From contig CAMLRI010000152.1 in assembly GCA_946482385.1 (NCBI GenBank), forward strand, positions 1 through 6,054: a stretch of 6,054 nucleotides of DNA, read 5' to 3'. Shown here piece by piece: positions 5,278-6,054 of the stretch. The notes under the pieces were generated by a model that saw only the letters and a program-made list of their open reading frames with translations, searched no databases and was not told where the DNA came from. The translations under genes and the position numbers were made by a program. Numbering within the stretch: the first letter of the stretch is position 1; the number at the start of each line of letters is the position of its first letter. This DNA comes from an uncultured Cellvibrio sp. GTDB lineage: Bacteria; Pseudomonadota; Gammaproteobacteria; Pseudomonadales; Cellvibrionaceae.

Positions 5278-6054
5278 ATGATATCTATTAATCCCATTCC
5301 CGCCTTGGATAGCAACTATTTTTGGGTGATCCAGCCAGACGCCCAATCCCCCCAGGCTTTTATAGTAGACCCTGGCGCCGCCGCGCCTGTGGCAGATTAT
5401 TTGGCACAGCACTCATTACACTTGGCGGGTATTTTGATTACCCATCATCACCGCGACCATGTCGGCGGTCTGGTTGAGCTAACCCGCAACCGGGATATTC
5501 CCGTCTACGGCCCTGTTAGCAGCAGGATTGCCGGGATCACCCAGCCGCTGCTGGCCGGCGACCTGGTGACCTTGGGCAGGATACAGCTCCAGGTGATTGC
5601 CGTGCCCGGCCATACCCTTGACCATATTGCCTATTGGTGGGCGGGAGATGACAGCCAGCCCCCCAGCCTGTTTTGCGGCGATGCACTCTTTGCCGGCGGT
5701 TGTGGCAAGCGCTATGAAGGCAGTGCTGAAACCATGTGGCAATCCCTGGAGCGGCTAGCGGCCCTGCCCGACACCACCCGCATTTACTGCGCCCATGAAT
5801 ACACCTTTAACAATCTGCGCTTTGCCCTCAGCCTGGAGCCGGACAACGCGGCGCTACAAGAACGCTTCAGCCATATCCGGGAAAAACTCAAACACCAAGC
5901 CATCACCCTGCCCAGCCAAATGGGCGAGGAAAAGCGAACCAACCCTTTTTTACGCTGTCATCTACCCGCATTGCGCTCTGTCGCCGAAAACTATCTTGGC
6001 CACCCCTGTGCTACTGCCGCCGAGGTGTTCGGCATATTGCGCCAAATGAAAGAC
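5278..6054 (+). CDS. gloB: Hydroxyacylglutathione hydrolase (glyoxalase II), 3' end cut by the window edge
   Basis: GloB hydrolyses S-D-lactoylglutathione to D-lactate and glutathione, the second step of methylglyoxal detoxification after GloA. The frame stays open for 259 codons up to the window edge, and the family is about 250-260 residues, so only the last few codons should be missing. It is a metallo-beta-lactamase fold: the N terminus INPIPALDSNYFWV matches the family opening, and the dinuclear metal ligands are all present: His56, His58, Asp60 and His61 in THHHRDHVGG, His112 in PGHT, Asp135 in FCGDALF and His173 in CAHEYT. Asp31 in IVDPG and the GGCGKRYEG loop (140-148) are typical. 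The C-terminal helical domain ends with LRQMKD; Arg255 and Lys258 fit the RxxK pair that binds the glutathione moiety in human glyoxalase II. The gene faces away from the yafS-like gene, as in P. aeruginosa and E. coli. The missing end prevents naming the exact stop. Confidence 0.97.
   Translation, partial: MISINPIPALDSNYFWVIQPDAQSPQAFIVDPGAAAPVADYLAQHSLHLAGILITHHHRDHVGGLVELTRNRDIPVYGPVSSRIAGITQPLLAGDLVTLGRIQLQVIAVPGHTLDHIAYWWAGDDSQPPSLFCGDALFAGGCGKRYEGSAETMWQSLERLAALPDTTRIYCAHEYTFNNLRFALSLEPDNAALQERFSHIREKLKHQAITLPSQMGEEKRTNPFLRCHLPALRSVAENYLGHPCATAAEVFGILRQMKD

Noticed and set aside
5479..5742. An 87-codon minus-strand frame inside gloB
   Set aside because: It is the complement of the metal-binding core of gloB and has no ribosome-binding site or family match.
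1..6054. A new mobile, defence or other undescribed system
   Set aside because: Six of the seven genes belong to recognised families in a familiar core order and the seventh is a conserved neighbour; base composition looks even, and there are no repeats, integrase, transposase or CRISPR-like arrays.

Overview
This window looks like ordinary core chromosome from a gammaproteobacterium of the Pseudomonas/Cellvibrio kind. The evidence is gene content and order: gloB, a yafS-type methyltransferase, rnhA, dnaQ, fimL, nudC and a small membrane protein. As I recall it, P. aeruginosa carries the same set in the same order (PA1813-PA1816, then PA1822-PA1824) with a few extra genes between dnaQ and fimL. 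The fimL gene and the dnaQ/rnhA orientation argue against enterics. Cellvibrio or a close relative is my best guess at genus; it is an inference from memory, not a search result.

Layout, right to left. gloB (5278-6054, + strand) runs off the right edge, probably only a few codons before its end. Across a 77-bp divergent gap, a long leftward series begins on the minus strand: yafS-like methyltransferase (4319-5200), rnhA (3913-4344, overlapping the methyltransferase by 26 bp), dnaQ (3163-3876), fimL (1305-3008), nudC (431-1303, starting one base after the fimL stop) and an incomplete membrane protein gene (1-365). There are two non-coding gaps of note. The 154-158 bp between dnaQ and fimL holds a perfect 8-bp hairpin, an A/T tract and a pair of interlocked inverted repeats. 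The 77-bp gloB/yafS gap must hold both divergent promoters. No stretch longer than 300 bp lacks a gene.

Functions. GloB finishes methylglyoxal detoxification with glutathione. RNase HI removes RNA from RNA-DNA hybrids and DnaQ is the proofreading exonuclease of DNA polymerase III. FimL is a non-catalytic relative of the N-terminal part of the ChpA chemosensory kinase and links type IV pilus function to cAMP signalling in Pseudomonas. NudC is a Nudix NAD(H) pyrophosphatase and RNA de-NAD-capping enzyme. Transcription units are inferred as yafS-rnhA-dnaQ and fimL-nudC, the latter possibly continuing into the membrane protein gene.

Three of the six gene starts visible on the minus strand are not ATG: GTG for nudC and fimL, TTG for rnhA. 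I see no insertion sequences, phage genes, CRISPR arrays, tRNA or rRNA genes, and no sign of a new defence or mobile system. The observations worth a second look are modest: regulatory structure upstream of fimL, a tandem repeat at the dnaQ ribosome-binding site, and motif departures in several proteins.
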